Part shown: positions 33,964-43,270 of the stretch, in pieces
Layout of the letters: every line of letters starts with the position of its first letter
Position numbering within the stretch: the first letter of the stretch is position 1
From: Chitinophaga pinensis
Lineage (GTDB): Bacteria > Bacteroidota > Bacteroidia > Flavobacteriales > Flavobacteriaceae
Direction of reading: 5' to 3'
Assembly: GCA_945873505.1 (NCBI GenBank)
Contig: CAMCDQ010000009.1
Coordinates: forward strand, 1-55,065
DNA: 55,065 nt
Notes under the pieces: model-generated
The model's database searches: none
Seen by the model: the letters and a program-made list of their open reading frames with translations, nothing else
What the model was told of the DNA's origin: nothing
Made by a program: the position numbers and the translations under genes

Positions 33964-36900
33964 ATGATTCACTTCTTCGGAAACCAGACCAATACGGTTT
34001 TTGCTGTTCAATCGCAAAATGAACTTTCTGCTCAAGACATTTCAAAATTAAACTGGCTTTTTGGCAATTCAAATAAAATAGAAAAATCCGTTCTAAATAC
34101 TATTGGAACGGATTTTTTTGTTGGCCCACGAGCCACAATGATAACGCCTTGGAGCACGAATGCTGTAGAAATTACTCAAAATATGGGGATATCTGGAATC
34201 ATCAGAATTGAAGAATTCCAAAAAGTAACAGCAGATTTTACAGATTTTGATCCAATGCTTTCCCAAAAATATATTGAATTACCACAAGAGATTTTTACGA
34301 TAAATAGTCAACCAGAAGCCATTCTTGAAATTGATGATATAGCGAGTTATAACAAATCGGAAGGTTTAGCTTTAAGTCAAGAGGAAGTTGATTATTTAGA
34401 TGCTTTAGCAACTAAAATCGGAAGAAAACTAACCGATTCTGAAGTTTTTGGTTTTTCACAAGCCAATTCAGAACATTGCCGTCATAAAATTTTCAATGGA
34501 ACTTTTGTAATCGATGGCGAAGAAATGCCTTCTTCCCTATTCAAATTAATTAAGAAAACAGCTGCCGAAAATCCTAACGATATTGTTTCCGCTTATAAAG
34601 ATAATGTGGCGTTTGTAAAAGGACCACGAGTGCAACAATTTGCTCCAAAAAGTGCTGAAAAACCTGATTTCTATGAAACCAAAGATTTCGATTCTGTTAT
34701 TTCATTAAAGGCAGAAACGCATAATTTTCCAACAACTGTTGAACCTTTTAATGGAGCAGCAACAGGTTCTGGTGGAGAAATTCGTGACCGATTAGCAGGT
34801 GGACAAGGTTCTTTACCATTGGCAGGAACGGCAGTTTACATGACTTCTTATTCTCGTTTATCTGAAAATAAACCTTGGGAAAATGCAATGGCAGAAAGAA
34901 AATGGTTGTATCAAACCCCAATGGATATTTTAATTAAAGCATCTAATGGAGCTTCTGATTTTGGAAATAAATTTGGACAGCCCTTAATTACAGGTTCAAT
35001 TTTAACATTTGAACACGATGAAAATAACCGCAAATTAGGATACGATAAAGTCATTATGCAAGCAGGTGGAATTGGATATGGAAAATTAGACCAAGCTATC
35101 AAGAAAAAGCCAAAAGCAGGTGATAAAATCGTGATTTTAGGTGGCGATAATTATAGAATTGGGATGGGTGGAGCAGCAGTTTCATCAGCAGATACAGGTG
35201 TTTTTAGTTCTGGAATTGAACTAAATGCTATTCAACGCTCGAACCCAGAAATGCAAAAAAGAGCTGCAAACGCCATTCGTGGATTGGTTGAAAGCGACTT
35301 AAATCCAATAGTATCCATTCACGATCACGGTGCTGGTGGACATTTGAATTGCCTTTCAGAATTAATTGAAGAAACTGGAGGTTTAATTGATTTAGACAAA
35401 TTACCAATTGGCGACCCAACACTTTCGGCAAAGGAAATTATTGGAAACGAATCTCAAGAAAGAATGGGATTGGTAATTGCGACAAAAGACATTGAATTAC
35501 TTCAAAAAATAGCCGATAGAGAACGTTCACCAATGTACCAAGTTGGCGATGTCACCGATACCAATCGCTTTACATTTGAATCAAAAACTACGGGTCAAAA
35601 ACCTATGGATTTTGCTTTGGAAGATATGTTTGGAAGTTCCCCAAAAGTGGTTATGACTGATAAAACCATTACTCGAAATTACTCAGAATTAGTCTATTCT
35701 CAAGATAAAATTTCAACCTATTTAGAGCAAGTTTTGCAGTTAGAAGCAGTTGCTTGCAAGGATTGGCTGACCAATAAAGTGGATCGTTGTGTGGGTGGAA
35801 AAGTTGCCAAACAACAATGTGTAGGACCGTTGCAATTACCATTGAATAATTGCGGGGTAATGGCATTGGATTATTTAGGAAAAGAAGGAATTGCAACTTC
35901 TATTGGACATTCGCCAATAGCCTCGTTAATTGACCCAATAGCAGGAACCAGAACAGCAATTGCAGAAGCATTATCAAATATTATATGGGCACCAATAAAA
36001 GACGGAATAAACGGACTTTCATTGTCAGCCAATTGGATGTGGGCGTGTAAAAACGAAGGAGAAGATGCCCGTTTATACGCCGCTGTAAAGAGTTGTTCGG
36101 ATTTTGCAATCGAATTGGGAATCAATATTCCAACGGGAAAAGATTCCCTTTCGATGAAACAAAAATATCCAAATGACGAAGTAATTGCGCCCGGAACGGT
36201 TATAATTTCGGCAGGTGGAAACTGTACTGATATTCGAAAAGTAGTGGAACCAGTATTACAAATTGACGGCGGTTCCATATATTATATTAATCTTTCACAA
36301 GACAATTATAAATTGGGTGGTACTTCATTTGCTCAAGTATTGAAAACCATTGGAACGGAAACGCCAACAATTAAAGATTCAAAATTTTTTAAAAACGCAT
36401 TCAATTCAATACAAGAGTTAATTTTAGAAAACGAAATTATTGCTGGTCACGATATTGGAAGTGGAGGATTAATTACCACTTTGTTAGAAATGTGTTTTGC
36501 AGATATTAATTTGGGAGCTAAAATTGATTTCTCAAATTTTGAAGAAAAAGACTTAATTAAAATATTGTTTTCAGAAAATATCGGAATTGTATTCCAAGCC
36601 AAAAATGACGCTGTAATTGAAAATAAACTTTCAAACAACGGAATTGAATTTTTCAAAATTGGTTCTGCAACCAATGAAGCTACTTTAGACTTTGAACATT
36701 TGACTTTTGACATTGCAAAATACCGAGATATTTGGTACAAAACATCGTATTTATTAGATCAAAAACAATCTAAAAACGGAATGGCGAAAGCCCGTTTTGA
36801 AAATTATAAAAACCAACCTTTACACTATACTTTCCCAACTCATTTTACAGGAAAAAAACCAGTAATTGATTTGACAAAACCTCGTCCAAAAGCGGCAATT

Positions 36901-37629
36901 ATCCGTGAAAAAGGAAGCAATTCAGAACGTGAAATGGCAAATGCAATGTATTTAGCTGGTTTTGATGTAAAAGATGTTCACATGACCGATTTGATTTCGG
37001 GACGTGAAAATTTAGAACAAATTCAGTTCATTGGAGCTGTTGGAGGTTTTTCAAATTCAGATGTTTTAGGAAGTGCCAAAGGTTGGGCGGGTGCATTTTT
37101 ATACAATGAAAAAGCAAAGACAACATTAGCTAATTTCTTCAAAAGAGAAGACACTTTGTCCGTTGGAATTTGTAATGGTTGTCAGTTGTTCATGGAGTTG
37201 GAAGTCATAAATCCTGAGCATGAAGTTCATGGAAAAATGAAACACAACACGTCAAACAAACACGAAAGCGCCTTTACATCGGTGACCATTCAAGAAAACA
37301 ATTCCGTAATGTTGTCCACATTGGCGGGGAGCACTTTGGGTGTTTGGATTTCTCATGGCGAAGGGAAATTTAATTTGCCAATGGCTGAAGAAAACTACAA
37401 TATTGTTTCAAAATATTCTTATTCCAATTATCCTGCAAATCCTAATGGTTCTGACTACAATACAGCAATGCTATGTGACAAAACCGGAAGACATTTGGTA
37501 ATGATGCCGCACATTGAGCGTTCTACTTTCCAATGGAATTGGGCAAATTATCCAAAAAATCGAAATGACGAAGTTTCACCTTGGCACGAAGCTTTTGTGA
37601 ATGCAAGATTGTGGATTGAAAACAATTAA
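33964..37629 (+). CDS. purL: phosphoribosylformylglycinamidine synthase, large single-chain form
   Basis: It converts FGAR, glutamine and ATP to FGAM in purine synthesis. The 1221-residue chain combines PurL and PurQ functions: an N-terminal PurS-like domain, SQANSEHCRHKIFNG (active-site histidine) near residue 170, two AIR-synthase-like halves with KAETHNFPTTVEPFNGAATG and SIHDHGAGGHLNCL. A C-terminal class I glutamine amidotransferase has the nucleophile C1070 in GICNGCQLF and a late HGEGKF. Single-chain PurL is usual for Gammaproteobacteria, eukaryotes and Bacteroidota. It is transcribed alone. Confidence 0.97.
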   Translation: MIHFFGNQTNTVFAVQSQNELSAQDISKLNWLFGNSNKIEKSVLNTIGTDFFVGPRATMITPWSTNAVEITQNMGISGIIRIEEFQKVTADFTDFDPMLSQKYIELPQEIFTINSQPEAILEIDDIASYNKSEGLALSQEEVDYLDALATKIGRKLTDSEVFGFSQANSEHCRHKIFNGTFVIDGEEMPSSLFKLIKKTAAENPNDIVSAYKDNVAFVKGPRVQQFAPKSAEKPDFYETKDFDSVISLKAETHNFPTTVEPFNGAATGSGGEIRDRLAGGQGSLPLAGTAVYMTSYSRLSENKPWENAMAERKWLYQTPMDILIKASNGASDFGNKFGQPLITGSILTFEHDENNRKLGYDKVIMQAGGIGYGKLDQAIKKKPKAGDKIVILGGDNYRIGMGGAAVSSADTGVFSSGIELNAIQRSNPEMQKRAANAIRGLVESDLNPIVSIHDHGAGGHLNCLSELIEETGGLIDLDKLPIGDPTLSAKEIIGNESQERMGLVIATKDIELLQKIADRERSPMYQVGDVTDTNRFTFESKTTGQKPMDFALEDMFGSSPKVVMTDKTITRNYSELVYSQDKISTYLEQVLQLEAVACKDWLTNKVDRCVGGKVAKQQCVGPLQLPLNNCGVMALDYLGKEGIATSIGHSPIASLIDPIAGTRTAIAEALSNIIWAPIKDGINGLSLSANWMWACKNEGEDARLYAAVKSCSDFAIELGINIPTGKDSLSMKQKYPNDEVIAPGTVIISAGGNCTDIRKVVEPVLQIDGGSIYYINLSQDNYKLGGTSFAQVLKTIGTETPTIKDSKFFKNAFNSIQELILENEIIAGHDIGSGGLITTLLEMCFADINLGAKIDFSNFEEKDLIKILFSENIGIVFQAKNDAVIENKLSNNGIEFFKIGSATNEATLDFEHLTFDIAKYRDIWYKTSYLLDQKQSKNGMAKARFENYKNQPLHYTFPTHFTGKKPVIDLTKPRPKAAIIREKGSNSEREMANAMYLAGFDVKDVHMTDLISGRENLEQIQFIGAVGGFSNSDVLGSAKGWAGAFLYNEKAKTTLANFFKREDTLSVGICNGCQLFMELEVINPEHEVHGKMKHNTSNKHESAFTSVTIQENNSVMLSTLAGSTLGVWISHGEGKFNLPMAEENYNIVSKYSYSNYPANPNGSDYNTAMLCDKTGRHLVMMPHIERSTFQWNWANYPKNRNDEVSPWHEAFVNARLWIENN

Positions 37630-37640
37630 AATGTTTATAT

Positions 37641-37673
37641 AAAAAAACTCATGATTAAATTATGAGTTTTTTT
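37641..37673. terminator. bidirectional terminator between purL and the phosphatase gene
   Basis: A perfect 12-bp stem, AAAAAAACTCAT with its complement (37641-37652 with 37662-37673), encloses a 9-base loop. T-runs lie on either strand. It separates converging genes. Confidence 0.85.
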
Positions 37674-37691
37674 ATACCAATTGGAAAATTA

Positions 37692-38279
37692 CTATTTTTC
37701 CAAATTCAATTCTTTTCTACTTATATAATTGTGTAAGAAATCACCTTTAGGTTTACCTAAATCAAAGGAGCTCCATTTTGTCAAAAAACGAGTACTCGTT
37801 CTTGCTTCCTCTTTATTCATGTTCTCATATTCAATTCTGTAAATTGCAGAATACATTTCGGCTCTACCAACTCCATGAAAACAATGAATTAGAACTGGAT
37901 AATTTGCAGGGTTGTCCATAATTTTAAAAAAAATATCTAGATTTTTCTGAACCGGAACTTGGTCAGATCCATTGTTGAAATAATTTACACCCTTTATTTT
38001 TTCAACAGCAATTTTTTCAGCTGTCAATTCAGCAGGAATTTCAGGATTATTCACATCGTCACCCGTTCCAGGAAAACGAAGGTCAATAATTGATTTTATA
38101 TGGTGTTTTTTTACATAGGAATCAATTTCATTTGGAGGAATAACACCGGATTTATATACTTTTCCCTCAGTAATGGTTTCAAAATTATGATTGATATTTA
38201 TGTCATAAACATACTTTCCAACCAAAACAAAAATAACTGCTAGTAGTAAGAAACCAACTTTTTTAATGTGTTTTTTCAT
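37692..38279 (-). CDS. membrane-anchored dual-specificity/tyrosine phosphatase-like protein
   Basis: The 195-residue product has one N-terminal transmembrane anchor (about 8-25), TEGKVYKSGVIPP, SIIDLRFPG (62-71) and the P-loop HCFHGVGRA with C133 and R139, the C-x5-R signature of cysteine phosphatases. The domain is on the periplasmic side if the lysine-rich N-terminus stays inside. It resembles the DSPc/PTP group rather than low-molecular-weight phosphatases. The substrate (phosphoprotein, phosphoinositide-like or other) is unknown. Confidence 0.82.
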   Translation of the reverse strand: MKKHIKKVGFLLLAVIFVLVGKYVYDININHNFETITEGKVYKSGVIPPNEIDSYVKKHHIKSIIDLRFPGTGDDVNNPEIPAELTAEKIAVEKIKGVNYFNNGSDQVPVQKNLDIFFKIMDNPANYPVLIHCFHGVGRAEMYSAIYRIEYENMNKEEARTSTRFLTKWSSFDLGKPKGDFLHNYISRKELNLEK

Positions 38280-38342
38280 ATTGTAAAATTATAAACTAAT
38301 TTTAATAATTTATGTTAATTCTATAAATATAAAAATATGTTC

Positions 38343-38370
38343 TTGAATTTGTTTATTTTTCATTAATTTG
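38343..38370 (+). promoter_or_regulatory. candidate fadD promoter
   Basis: TTG at 38343-38345, 17 bases, then TTAATTTG at 38363-38370, a one-base variant of TAnnTTTG. The ATG is at 38394. Confidence 0.4.
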
Positions 38371-38393
38371 CAACTATTAATTATTAAGTCAAA

Positions 38394-40175
38394 ATGACAA
38401 ATGTAACCCGCTTATTCGAATTTCCATATTATCAATTAGAAAAATACAATTCTATTCCTGACGCATTAGTTACAAAGCAAAATGGAGAATGGATAAAAAC
38501 TTCAACCCAAGAATATATTGATAAAGCGAATGCTATTTCAAGAGCGTTACTGCGAATTGGAGTTCAAAAAGACGATAAAATTGCTATAATATCAACCAAC
38601 AATAGAACCGAATGGAATATCGTAGATATTGGAATTTTACAAATTGGAGCCCAAGATGTTCCAATATACCCAACAATTTCTGAGGATGATTATGAATACA
38701 TACTTAACCATTCAGGCGCTATTTATTGTTTTGTTTCTGATTTAGAAATAGTAAGAAAAGTAAATTTAATAAAAGAAAAAGTACCTAGCTTAAAAGATGT
38801 GTTTTCGTTTGACCAAATTGAAGGGTGTAAAAATTGGGCGGAATTATTAGCTTTAGGAGAAGACAAAAGCAACCAAGATGTTGTTGATGACAGAAAAAAT
38901 AGAGTTAAAGCTGATGATTTAGCAACAATAATTTATACTTCAGGCACCACAGGAAAGCCAAAAGGAGTTATGCTTTCTCATAATAATATTGTTTCAAATG
39001 TATTTGCTGGAGCATTGAGAATTCCACTTTCTCCTGGTAAAAGCAGAACAATGAGTTATTTACCAGTATGCCATATACTAGAAAGATTTTATCTCTATCT
39101 ATGTCAATACTACGGAGTTTCAATATATTTTGGCGAATCTATAGATAAAATTGGTGAAAACCTCAAAGAAGTAAAACCAAATTTAATGACGGGTGTTCCA
39201 AGAGTACTTGAAAAAGTCTATGACAAAATTTATTCCAAAGGAATTGAATTAAAAGGAATTAAGAAGGTATTATTCTTTTGGGCTGTAAATCTTGGGTTAT
39301 GCTATAAACCCTATAAAGAAAATGGTTGGTGGTATGAATTTCAATTAAAAATCGCAAGAAAAGTTATCTTCAGTAAATGGAAGGAAGGAGTTGGAGGAAA
39401 TCTTGAGTTTATCGCTTGTGGAAGCGCAGCATTACAACCTCGATTAGCAAGGATTTTTGCAGCTGCTCAAATCACAATAATGGAAGGATATGGATTAACT
39501 GAAACTTCCCCATTAATATCTATAAATGATATGAGAAATCGCGGATACAAGATTGGAACCGTTGGTAAAGTAATTGATAAAGTTGAAGTAAAAATAGCCA
39601 AAGATGGAGAGATTCTTTGCAAAGGACCTAATGTAATGCTCGGTTATTTCAAGGATGAAGTACAAACAAATGAGGTTCTTATAGATGGATATTTTCATAC
39701 TGGCGATATTGGAGAAATAGATAGTGAAGGTTTTCTCCGAATAACAGATAGAAAAAAAGAAATGTTTAAAACATCCGGAGGCAAATACATTTCACCACAA
39801 TTACTAGAAAATGCAATGAAACAATCCCGTTTTATTGAACAAATAATGGTTATTGGAGACGGTCAAAAAATGCCATCGGCTTTAATTCAACCCAATTTTG
39901 AATTTGTAAAAGAGTGGGCAAAAATTCATAAATTAGATATCGAAACTACAAACGAAGCCATTGTTTCAAATCCTAAAGTTATTGAAAGAATTCAAGAGGA
40001 AATTAATGTGCTAAATGAAAAATTTGGTAATTGGGAAAAAATTAAACGCTTTGAACTTACATCGGATTTATGGACAATTGACGGAGGACACCTCACCCCA
40101 ACTTTAAAACTAAAACGAAAAATAGTATTAGAAAAATATAAAGATTTGTATACTAAAATTTACGGCAAATCATAA
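38394..40175 (+). CDS. fadD: long-chain fatty acid--CoA ligase (AMP-forming)
   Basis: It activates fatty acids to acyl-CoA for degradation or lipid synthesis. The 593-residue ANL enzyme has ATIIYTSGTTGKPKGVMLSH (AMP-binding P-loop, about 181-200), MEGYGLTETSP, the adenylate aspartate in YFHTGDIGEIDSEGFL and RITDRKKEMFKTSGGKYISP with the hinge. The C-terminus has LTPTLKLKRK with the catalytic lysine. It is of the FadD15/FAA type. It precedes the marR-fad operon but is separated from it by a terminator. Confidence 0.92.
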   Translation: MTNVTRLFEFPYYQLEKYNSIPDALVTKQNGEWIKTSTQEYIDKANAISRALLRIGVQKDDKIAIISTNNRTEWNIVDIGILQIGAQDVPIYPTISEDDYEYILNHSGAIYCFVSDLEIVRKVNLIKEKVPSLKDVFSFDQIEGCKNWAELLALGEDKSNQDVVDDRKNRVKADDLATIIYTSGTTGKPKGVMLSHNNIVSNVFAGALRIPLSPGKSRTMSYLPVCHILERFYLYLCQYYGVSIYFGESIDKIGENLKEVKPNLMTGVPRVLEKVYDKIYSKGIELKGIKKVLFFWAVNLGLCYKPYKENGWWYEFQLKIARKVIFSKWKEGVGGNLEFIACGSAALQPRLARIFAAAQITIMEGYGLTETSPLISINDMRNRGYKIGTVGKVIDKVEVKIAKDGEILCKGPNVMLGYFKDEVQTNEVLIDGYFHTGDIGEIDSEGFLRITDRKKEMFKTSGGKYISPQLLENAMKQSRFIEQIMVIGDGQKMPSALIQPNFEFVKEWAKIHKLDIETTNEAIVSNPKVIERIQEEINVLNEKFGNWEKIKRFELTSDLWTIDGGHLTPTLKLKRKIVLEKYKDLYTKIYGKS

Positions 40176-40179
40176 TATT

Positions 40180-40205
40180 AAAACTCCTCAAAATTGAGGA
40201 GTTTT
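40180..40205 (+). terminator. intrinsic terminator after fadD
   Basis: AAAACTCCTCAA pairs with TTGAGGAGTTTT (40180-40191 with 40194-40205), with the A/T pairs at the tip probably open as the loop. A run of T follows. It lies 4 bases past the stop. Confidence 0.88.
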
Positions 40206-40228
40206 TTTTTGTTATAAAATTAACAATT

Positions 40229-40252
40229 AAATACTATGCGTGCATACTATTT
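40229..40252 (+). promoter_or_regulatory. candidate MarR operator
   Basis: The 24-bp near-palindrome AAATACTATGC-GT-GCATACTATTT has one mismatched pair (C/C) plus the non-complementary central GT. It ends 5 bases before the TATATTTG box of the marR operon, so bound protein would block the promoter. Size and symmetry are right for a MarR dimer. Confidence 0.6.
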
Positions 40253-40257
40253 TTTAT

Positions 40258-40265
40258 TATATTTG
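40258..40265 (+). promoter_or_regulatory. -7 box of the marR-fad operon
   Basis: TATATTTG matches TAnnTTTG and lies 20 bases before the marR ATG. The -33 region is occupied by the palindrome, with no TTG. Confidence 0.55.
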
Positions 40266-40285
40266 AAAAAGAATTCAAAGAAAAT

Positions 40286-40723
40286 ATGAAAGATAAAACT
40301 ATAGATTATATACTTCGAGCAACTTGGCAAGCAGTTTCCAGAATGTATAATGAAGAAGCGCAAAAATACGGTGCAACAATGGCAACGGGTTTTGCTTTGT
40401 TAAGCATGGATAAAGATAAAGGAACTCCTTCAACTTCATTAGGTCCAAAAATGGGAATGGAAGCGACGAGTTTAACAAGAACTCTAAAATCTATGGAAGA
40501 AAAAGGATTAATTATTCGAAAGAAAAACCCCGTAGATGGTCGGGGAGTTCTAATTTATTTGACTGAATTTGGTAAAGAAAAAAGAGAATTGTCGAAAAGC
40601 ACCGTTCTGAAATTTAACGATGCAGTGAAACAAAATGTGTCAGCTGAAAAACTCCTACATTTTATGGAAGTTTCTGAGACTATCAATGAATTAATTTCCG
40701 AAAAGAAAATATTTAACATTTAA
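40286..40723 (+). CDS. MarR family transcriptional regulator of the beta-oxidation operon
   Basis: The 145-residue winged-helix protein has a recognition region MEATSLTRTLKSMEEKGLII (about 59-78), the wing RKKNPVDGRGVLIYLTEFG and flanking dimerisation helices. It is the first gene of marR-fadB-fadA-fadE, 22 bases before fadB. A palindrome overlaps its promoter. By analogy with fatty-acid-responsive MarR and TetR (FadR-type) repressors, it probably represses its own operon and releases DNA on binding an acyl-CoA or fatty acid; this is inference. Confidence 0.9.
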   Translation: MKDKTIDYILRATWQAVSRMYNEEAQKYGATMATGFALLSMDKDKGTPSTSLGPKMGMEATSLTRTLKSMEEKGLIIRKKNPVDGRGVLIYLTEFGKEKRELSKSTVLKFNDAVKQNVSAEKLLHFMEVSETINELISEKKIFNI

Positions 40724-40745
40724 AAATTGTAATCCAAAATAAAAA

Positions 40746-43163
40746 ATGAAAAGAGCTATTAAAAAAGTTGCAGTAATTGGATCCGGAATTATGGGTTCGG
40801 GAATTGCTTGTCATTTTGCCAATATTGGGGTTGAAGTTTTGCTTTTGGATATTATTCCAAGAGAACTAACCGATGCCGAAGCAAAAAAAGGATTAACATT
40901 AGATAGTAAAATCGTTCGCAACCGTTTGGTAAACGAGCATTTAGCCAATTCTTTGAAATCAAAACCTTCTCCTATATATAACCAAAAATTTGCAAGTAGA
41001 ATTAACACAGGAAATACTACCGACGATATGTCTAAAATTGCTAACGTCGATTGGATTATTGAAGTCGTTGTAGAACGTTTGGATATTAAAAAAATGGTTT
41101 TCGAACAAATTGAAAAATTTAGAAAACCAGGTACTTTAGTAACCTCAAACACCTCTGGAATTCCGATTCATTTTATGAGCGAAGGACGAAGCGAAGATTT
41201 TCAAAAACATTTCTGTGGAACACATTTTTTTAACCCTGCACGCTATTTAAAATTATTCGAAATTATTCCTGGTCCACAAACTTCAAAAGAAGTATTAGAT
41301 TTCTTGACCATTTATGGAGAAAAATTCTTGGGTAAAACTTCAGTCGTGGCCAAAGATACTCCGGCTTTTATTGGAAACCGAATTGGAATTTTCGGAATCC
41401 AAAGTTTGTTTCATTTGGTAAAAGAACTTGGCTTAACAATAGAAGAAGTCGATAAATTAACTGGACCAGTTATTGGTAGACCAAAATCGGCGACTTTCAG
41501 AACGGTCGACGTCGTTGGTTTAGATACTTTAGTTCATGTTGCCAACGGAATTTACGAAAACTGTCCGAATGACGAACAACACGAATTGTTCAAATTGCCA
41601 GATTTTGTAAATAAAATGATGGAAAATAATTGGCTTGGAAGCAAAACAGGACAAGGTTTCTATAAAAAAGAAGGTAAAGAGATTCTGTCTTTGGATTTAG
41701 ACACTTTAGAATATCGTGCAGCAAAAAAAGCGTCGTTTGCAACATTAGAATTAACAAAAACCATTGACAAACCTATTGATCGTTTCAAAGTTTTAGTAAA
41801 AGGAAATGACAAAGCAGGTGAATTCTATAGAAAGAGTTTTGCAGCAATGTTTGCTTATGTTTCGAATAGAATTCCTGAAATAGCAGACGAATTTTACAAA
41901 ATTGACGACGCCATGAAAGCCGGTTTCGGTTGGGAAAATGGTCCTTTCGAAATTTGGGATGCCATTGGTGTGGCACAAGGAATCGAAATTATGAAATCCG
42001 AAGGTTTAGAACCAAATGCTTGGGTTAACGAAATGCTAGCTTCAGGAAATTCGAGTTTTTATACTATAAAAGATGGCGCTACCTACTTTTATAACATTTC
42101 AAATAAAATGCACCCAAGCGATAGCGAACAGGCGAAGCAAATTAAAGTTCCAGGACAAGATGCCTTTATAATCCTGAACAACATTCGAGCGAGCAAAAAA
42201 GTGTGGAGTAATAGCGGTGCCATTATCCAAGATTTAGGCGATGGAATTCTGAATTTAGAATTCCAATCGAAAATGAATACCATAGGTGGTGATGTTTTAC
42301 AAGCCATCAACAAAGCCATCGATTTATCCGAAAAAGACTTTCAAGGTTTGGTTATTGGAAACCAAGGTGCCAATTTTTCTGTTGGAGCTAATATTGGAAT
42401 GATATTTATGATGGCTGTCGAACAAGAATATGACGAACTAAATATGGCCATCAAAATGTTTCAAGATACGATGATGCGAGTGCGTTATTCAGGAATTCCA
42501 GTAATTGTTGCACCTCACGGAATGACTTTGGGTGGCGGTTGCGAAATGAGTATGCACGCCGACAAAGTGGTTGCGGCTGCAGAAACCTACATCGGATTGG
42601 TTGAATTTGGAGTTGGAGTAATTCCCGGCGGTGGTGGATCAAAAGAAATGGCATTGCGAGCTTCAGATTTGTTCCGTAAAAACGATGTCGAACTGAATGT
42701 TTTGCAAGAATATTTCTTGACTGTAGCGATGGCTAAAGTTTCTACATCAGCTTATGAAGCCTTTGACGTAGGAATATTGCAACACGGAAAAGACATTGTT
42801 GTAGTCAATAAAGACCGCCAAATTGCAGAAGCCAAAAAACACGCATTAATTATGGCAGAAGCCGGTTACACCCAACCTATTCGTAGAAATGACGTAAAGG
42901 TTTTGGGAAAACAAGCGTTAGGAATGTTTTTAGTGGGAACCAATCAAATGGAGGCCGGAAAATACATCTCGGAACACGACAAGAAAATTGCCAACAAACT
43001 GGCTTATGTAATGGCTGGTGGTGATTTATCCGAACCAACATTCGTTTCAGAGCAATATTTATTGGATATCGAAAGAGAAGCTTTTTTATCGCTTTGCACT
43101 GAAAGAAAAACATTGGAAAGAATTCAGTTTATGTTAACAAAGGGGAAACCGTTGAGAAATTAA
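40746..43163 (+). CDS. fadB: 3-hydroxyacyl-CoA dehydrogenase/enoyl-CoA hydratase fusion
   Basis: It carries out the second and third steps of beta-oxidation. The 805-residue chain has the dehydrogenase first: GSGIMGSGIA at 12-21 for NAD, then CGTHFFNPARYLKLFEIIPG and KDTPAFIGNRIGIF. A hydratase/isomerase (crotonase) domain near residues 490-690 has LVIGNQGANFSVGANIGMIF for the oxyanion hole and MTLGGGCEMSMHAD. This order is the reverse of E. coli FadB. It fits the FadB/FadN group of Gram-positives and Bacteroidota. Its partner thiolase gene follows after a repeat element. Confidence 0.93.
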   Translation: MKRAIKKVAVIGSGIMGSGIACHFANIGVEVLLLDIIPRELTDAEAKKGLTLDSKIVRNRLVNEHLANSLKSKPSPIYNQKFASRINTGNTTDDMSKIANVDWIIEVVVERLDIKKMVFEQIEKFRKPGTLVTSNTSGIPIHFMSEGRSEDFQKHFCGTHFFNPARYLKLFEIIPGPQTSKEVLDFLTIYGEKFLGKTSVVAKDTPAFIGNRIGIFGIQSLFHLVKELGLTIEEVDKLTGPVIGRPKSATFRTVDVVGLDTLVHVANGIYENCPNDEQHELFKLPDFVNKMMENNWLGSKTGQGFYKKEGKEILSLDLDTLEYRAAKKASFATLELTKTIDKPIDRFKVLVKGNDKAGEFYRKSFAAMFAYVSNRIPEIADEFYKIDDAMKAGFGWENGPFEIWDAIGVAQGIEIMKSEGLEPNAWVNEMLASGNSSFYTIKDGATYFYNISNKMHPSDSEQAKQIKVPGQDAFIILNNIRASKKVWSNSGAIIQDLGDGILNLEFQSKMNTIGGDVLQAINKAIDLSEKDFQGLVIGNQGANFSVGANIGMIFMMAVEQEYDELNMAIKMFQDTMMRVRYSGIPVIVAPHGMTLGGGCEMSMHADKVVAAAETYIGLVEFGVGVIPGGGGSKEMALRASDLFRKNDVELNVLQEYFLTVAMAKVSTSAYEAFDVGILQHGKDIVVVNKDRQIAEAKKHALIMAEAGYTQPIRRNDVKVLGKQALGMFLVGTNQMEAGKYISEHDKKIANKLAYVMAGGDLSEPTFVSEQYLLDIEREAFLSLCTERKTLERIQFMLTKGKPLRN

Positions 43164-43266
43164 AAGCCCCCTAACCCCCAAAGGGGGATCTTAGAGAGCA
43201 AAAAAATAATAATTTAAACCCTATTTACCCCTAATAGGAATTCCCCCTTTGGGGGTTAGGGGGCTT
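43164..43266 (+). repeat. C/G-rich inverted-repeat element between fadB and fadA
   Basis: Two perfectly complementary 25-base arms (43164-43188 AAGCCCCCTAACCCCCAAAG..., and 43242-43266) enclose about 53 bases. That interior holds a second small hairpin, CCTATT-TACCCCT-AATAGG at 43220-43238. The element starts on the base after the fadB stop and ends 4 bases before the fadA ATG. It would fold into a very stable RNA hairpin in the operon message. Confidence 0.9.
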
Positions 43267-43270
43267 ACTT

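Noticed and set aside
36697..36716. A match in purL to the 14-bp repeat near 20700 (CATTTGACTTTTGACATTG).
   Set aside because: The encoded residues (LTFDIAKYRD) look like normal PurL sequence at this linker, so chance similarity is likelier than insertion.
43164..43266. A G-quadruplex as the main structure of the C/G-rich element.
   Set aside because: G-runs of four to five exist on the minus strand, but the 25-base perfect arms and the compensated inner stem favour a hairpin.
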